A stretch of 7,957 nucleotides of DNA, taken from NCBI GenBank assembly GCA_016213595.1, contig JACRAA010000298.1:1-7957 (forward strand), read 5' to 3'. This document shows, piece after piece, positions 5,763 through 7,957 of the stretch. Positions within the stretch are counted from its first letter, which is position 1. Each line of letters opens with the position of its first letter. The stretch is from Actinomycetota bacterium. Its GTDB lineage: Bacteria > Actinomycetota > Actinomycetes > Propionibacteriales > Propionibacteriaceae. The notes beneath the pieces are model-generated. The model was not told where the DNA came from, searched no databases, and saw nothing but the letters and a program-made list of their open reading frames with translations. The translations under genes were made by a program, and so were the position numbers.

Positions 5763-6532
5763 CGCCGGAACACCGGGACGGCGGCAGTGGACAGAGCGGT
5801 GACGTACCGGTAGCCGCCGGCGTCGAAGCGGGTGAGGTCACGGGCGGTACGGACCCGTTCGCGCACGAGCCAGGCCGCCATCTCGCCCCTCGCGCGCTTG
5901 GCGCTGAAGGAGATCACCTTCCAGTCCCCCCGCGGTCCCTGGTCCTCGAAGCGGGGGGAGATGACCGGTGCGTCGAGGGCGTCGAGGTCGACCGCGGAGG
6001 CGTACTCGTGGGAGGCGAGGTTCACCAGGACCCTCTCGCCGGGGGACTCGCCGAGGTCGGACCGGACCAGCCTCGTGATCCGGTCGCCCCACCACTCGTA
6101 CAGGCTGCGTCCGCGCTCCGTGGCCAGCCGTACGCCCATCTCCAGACGGTAGGGCTGGATGAGGTCGAGGGGCCGCAGGAGCCCGTACAGCCCGGACAGG
6201 ATCCGGAGAGTCCGGGCCGCCTCGGTGAAGTCCTCGTCGTCGAAGCGCGTCCTGGCGGCCATGCCCTGGTAGACGTCCCCGGCGAACATGAGCAGGGCCG
6301 GGCGGGCGTTCTCGGGGGTGAAGGGCGTCTCGAAGTCGCGGTACCGCTGGAGGTTCAGGGCGGCCAGGTCGTCGGAGAGGTGCATCAGCCCGGCGACCTC
6401 GGAGAGCGACTTGGAGCGCATGACGTCGATCAGCCGGACAGACTCGTCCAGCAGGCGGGGCGTCGTCGCCTCCCAGTCGGGGACGGGCGAGGCGAGGTCG
6501 AGGGACTTGGCCGGCGAGATGAGCGAGAGCAC
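5750..6532 (-). CDS. yaaA: peroxide stress protein YaaA (DUF328)
   Basis: A 260-residue protein, matching the usual length of YaaA (258 in E. coli). The family-defining strings are all present: SPAKSLD at the N-terminus (6-12), LSDDLAALNLQRY (52-64), FAGDVYQGMAA (83-93), LYGLLRPLDLIQPYRLEMG (115-133), NLASHEY (171-177) and the basic FSAKRARGEMA segment (209-219). In E. coli, YaaA is induced under peroxide stress, lowers free intracellular iron and thereby limits Fenton damage to DNA and protein; it is cytosolic and has been reported to bind DNA. The biochemical mechanism is not settled. The start is GTG 6532, giving MLSLISPAKSL in register with the family N-terminus. No Shine-Dalgarno sequence is visible. 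TAGCGT ends 6 nt upstream, suggesting a leaderless message. It is convergent with PAP2 and divergent from cls. No OxyR-like site was recognised. Confidence 0.95.
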   Translation of the reverse strand: MLSLISPAKSLDLASPVPDWEATTPRLLDESVRLIDVMRSKSLSEVAGLMHLSDDLAALNLQRYRDFETPFTPENARPALLMFAGDVYQGMAARTRFDDEDFTEAARTLRILSGLYGLLRPLDLIQPYRLEMGVRLATERGRSLYEWWGDRITRLVRSDLGESPGERVLVNLASHEYASAVDLDALDAPVISPRFEDQGPRGDWKVISFSAKRARGEMAAWLVRERVRTARDLTRFDAGGYRYVTALSTAAVPVFRRARV

Positions 6533-6538
6533 GAGCCG

Positions 6539-6544
6539 ACGCTA
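6539..6544 (-). promoter_or_regulatory. candidate leaderless -10 hexamer of yaaA
   Basis: On the minus strand TAGCGT (TANNNT) ends 6 nt before GTG 6532, so transcription should begin at or near the start codon. Upstream at -35 spacing the sequence is CG-rich, with no TTGACA-like box. The geometry is the same as that seen before the MarR gene. Confidence 0.42.
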
Positions 6545-6594
6545 CCGACATGTGCCTCCGGTGGGCGAGGGGCCGGGCGCGGGGCGTCAACCCC

Positions 6595-6600
6595 TAGGTT
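6595..6600 (+). promoter_or_regulatory. candidate -10 hexamer for the cls transcript
   Basis: TAGGTT (TANNNT) lies 7 nt before ATG 6608, which opens a 13-codon frame, and 45 nt before the cls start. It is the only -10-like string I can see in the 113-bp gap on the plus strand. No -35 is recognisable. Confidence 0.32.
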
Positions 6601-6607
6601 TGGCGCC

Positions 6608-6649
6608 ATGACTCCCAGCACCGCTCCCCGGCCAGAGGTGCGCCGATGA
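6608..6649 (+). CDS. possible 13-codon leader peptide overlapping the cls start
   Basis: ATG 6608 opens a frame encoding MTPSTAPRPEVRR that ends at TGA 6647-6649, overlapping cls ATG 6646 in an ATGA junction. A TANNNT hexamer 7 nt upstream would make it the leaderless first frame of the cls message. Its proline/arginine-containing peptide could influence cls initiation through ribosome delivery to the overlap. A frame this short can occur by chance, and cls has its own AGAGG ribosome site at 6634-6638, so the call is tentative. Confidence 0.25.
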   Translation: MTPSTAPRPEVRR

Positions 6650-7957
6650 CCACGCAGTCGATCGGCGGGATCGTTCTCGGCGGGCTGTACGTACTGGCGT
6701 TGCTCTCGATGGTCTTCGTGCTGCTGACCGACGACCGGGAGCCCAGCATCGTGATGTCCTGGCTGTTCGTCCTCGGGCTGGCGCCCGGGTTCGGGTTCGT
6801 CGCCTACGTGCTCCTGGGCCGCAACTTCCGGCGCGAGGCGCGCTCCGGGGGCCGGGAGGTCCAGACGATCAGGGATGCGATGGCCGGGATCACGGACGTG
6901 CAGAAGGCGGCGGGCCCCGTGCTCACGGCGTTGCTGGAGGCGCGGCCCGACGGACCCGCCTCCCGGGTGGCGCGTGTCGCCCAACGGGAAGGGAACGCCT
7001 CGGTCGTCGGTGCCGACACCCTGGAGGTGTTCTACTCGGGCAAGGACAAGTTCCCGCGACTGCTCGCCGACCTCGCCGAGGCGCGGCACACGATCACCCT
7101 CATGTACCTGATCTGGGAGCGCGACGAGCTCACGGCGAAAGTCACCGAGATCCTGCTCGACCGGATGGCGCACGGCGTCGAGGTCGTCATCCTGTACGAC
7201 TGGCTCACGTCGCTGCGCTACCGCAAGTCCGAGCTCCGCCGCCTCAAGAAGGCGGGGGCTCTCGTCCAGCCGTGCTACCGCCGGCTGCTCCGCATCAACT
7301 ACCGCAACCACATGAAGGTCGCCGTCGTCGACGGAGAGGTCGCGTACACGGGCGGCATGAACATGGGCCAGGAGTACGCAGACGGTGGGTCACGGTTCGC
7401 GTCGTGGCGCGACACACACCTGCGGGTCACGGGACCGGTCGTGGCGCCGCTCCAGGCGCTGACCGCCAGCGTCTGGAGGCTCAACGGGCGCAGCGAGGAC
7501 CTCACGGAGGACCGCTTCATGCCCTGCTCGCCGGACGCCCGGCCCGGCGCGATCCCCGTCCAGGTCGTCCATTCGAGCGTGTGGACCCCCGCACCCGTCA
7601 ACCGGGACGTCTTCATCACCGCACTCGGCGCAGCGACCCAGTCCGTGTGGATCGAGTCGCCCTACTTCATCCCCGACGAGCCCCTGCTCGCGGCGATGAC
7701 CACCGCCGCCACCTCCGGGCTCGACATCCGGCTGATGATGGCCGGGGTGTACGACAAGGCGGTCCCCTGGTGGGTCGCGCAGACGTACTACCGCCCCCTG
7801 CTCGAGGCCGGCGCGAGGATCTTCCGGTACGAGGCCGGGTTCCTGCACTCGAAGATGGTCACCCTCGACGAGGACCTGACCATCATCGGCACCTGCAACT
7901 GGGACATCCGCAGTCTCATCCTCCACGACGAGGTGTCCACGGTGATCCACGACACCG
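6646..7957 (+). CDS. cls: cardiolipin synthase, two-HKD phospholipase D family, C-terminus off window
   Basis: From ATG 6646, 437 codons are open to the window edge with no stop. Two N-terminal membrane segments (about 6-27 and 34-58) precede a cytosolic part, the classic ClsA layout. The first HKD motif has H222, K224 and D229 in NHMKVAVVDGEVAYTGGMN, followed by SWRDTHLRVTGPVV. SVWIESPYFIPDEPLL is typical of the second half. The second HKD motif has H401, K403 and D408 in FLHSKMVTLDEDLTIIGTCN, followed by NWDIRSL. ClsA-type enzymes are about 480-500 residues, so roughly 40-60 are missing. The reaction joins two phosphatidylglycerols, or another phosphatidyl donor, into cardiolipin at the membrane. 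AGAGG (6634-6638) sits 7 nt before the start. Actinobacteria often use a CDP-alcohol-type cardiolipin synthase, so the exact donor is not certain. Another PLD-family phosphatidyltransferase remains possible. Confidence 0.9.
   Translation, partial: MTTQSIGGIVLGGLYVLALLSMVFVLLTDDREPSIVMSWLFVLGLAPGFGFVAYVLLGRNFRREARSGGREVQTIRDAMAGITDVQKAAGPVLTALLEARPDGPASRVARVAQREGNASVVGADTLEVFYSGKDKFPRLLADLAEARHTITLMYLIWERDELTAKVTEILLDRMAHGVEVVILYDWLTSLRYRKSELRRLKKAGALVQPCYRRLLRINYRNHMKVAVVDGEVAYTGGMNMGQEYADGGSRFASWRDTHLRVTGPVVAPLQALTASVWRLNGRSEDLTEDRFMPCSPDARPGAIPVQVVHSSVWTPAPVNRDVFITALGAATQSVWIESPYFIPDEPLLAAMTTAATSGLDIRLMMAGVYDKAVPWWVAQTYYRPLLEAGARIFRYEAGFLHSKMVTLDEDLTIIGTCNWDIRSLILHDEVSTVIHDT

Noticed and set aside
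6430..7311. 293-codon minus-strand open frame across the yaaA-cls gap
   Set aside because: It overlaps yaaA and the cls N-terminal region in non-matching frames. It shows no motif, while the cls frame on the other strand has membrane segments and an HKD site.

Overview
The window is very GC-rich, with strong G/C third-position codon bias, frequent GTG starts and short AT-poor intergenic gaps. This points to an actinobacterial chromosome. The genus cannot be fixed from this stretch. The content looks like ordinary chromosomal housekeeping and accessory metabolism. I see no insertion sequence, phage gene, tRNA or rRNA, CRISPR array or toxin-antitoxin pair, and no new multigene system. Seven protein genes can be supported. 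The two at the edges run off the window.

Left block (1-2008, minus strand): a MarR-family regulator is followed 32 bp downstream by a large FAD-linked oxidase. The oxidase is of the type usually fused to an Fe-S domain (D-lactate / D-2-hydroxyglutarate dehydrogenase-like), and its C-terminus lies beyond the left edge. The two genes probably share a transcript. Centre-left (2131-4815, plus strand): divergent from marR and across a 122-bp gap are a long-chain-type acyl-CoA synthetase and a tandem double-hotdog acyl-CoA thioesterase. The thioesterase start codon follows the ligase stop with no base between them. One enzyme makes acyl-CoA and the other should hydrolyse it. The shared gap holds candidate promoters for both directions and short inverted repeats.

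Centre-right (4916-5692, plus strand): an integral-membrane PAP2 phosphatase. Two adjacent palindromes precede it, one closely resembling a LacI/GalR-type operator. It is convergent with yaaA (5750-6532, minus strand), the peroxide-stress iron-control protein. Two hairpins lie in and around the 57-bp gap between them. Right edge (6646-7957, plus strand): a cardiolipin synthase of the two-HKD phospholipase D type, cut at residue 437. It is preceded by a 13-codon reading frame whose stop overlaps the cls start.

The plus-strand genes share a lipid theme: fatty-acid activation, acyl-CoA hydrolysis, lipid-phosphate dephosphorylation and cardiolipin synthesis. A recurring regulatory feature is a TANNNT -10-like hexamer 6-7 nt before a start codon, seen before marR, yaaA and the short frame ahead of cls. 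It suggests leaderless transcripts, which are common in actinobacteria.
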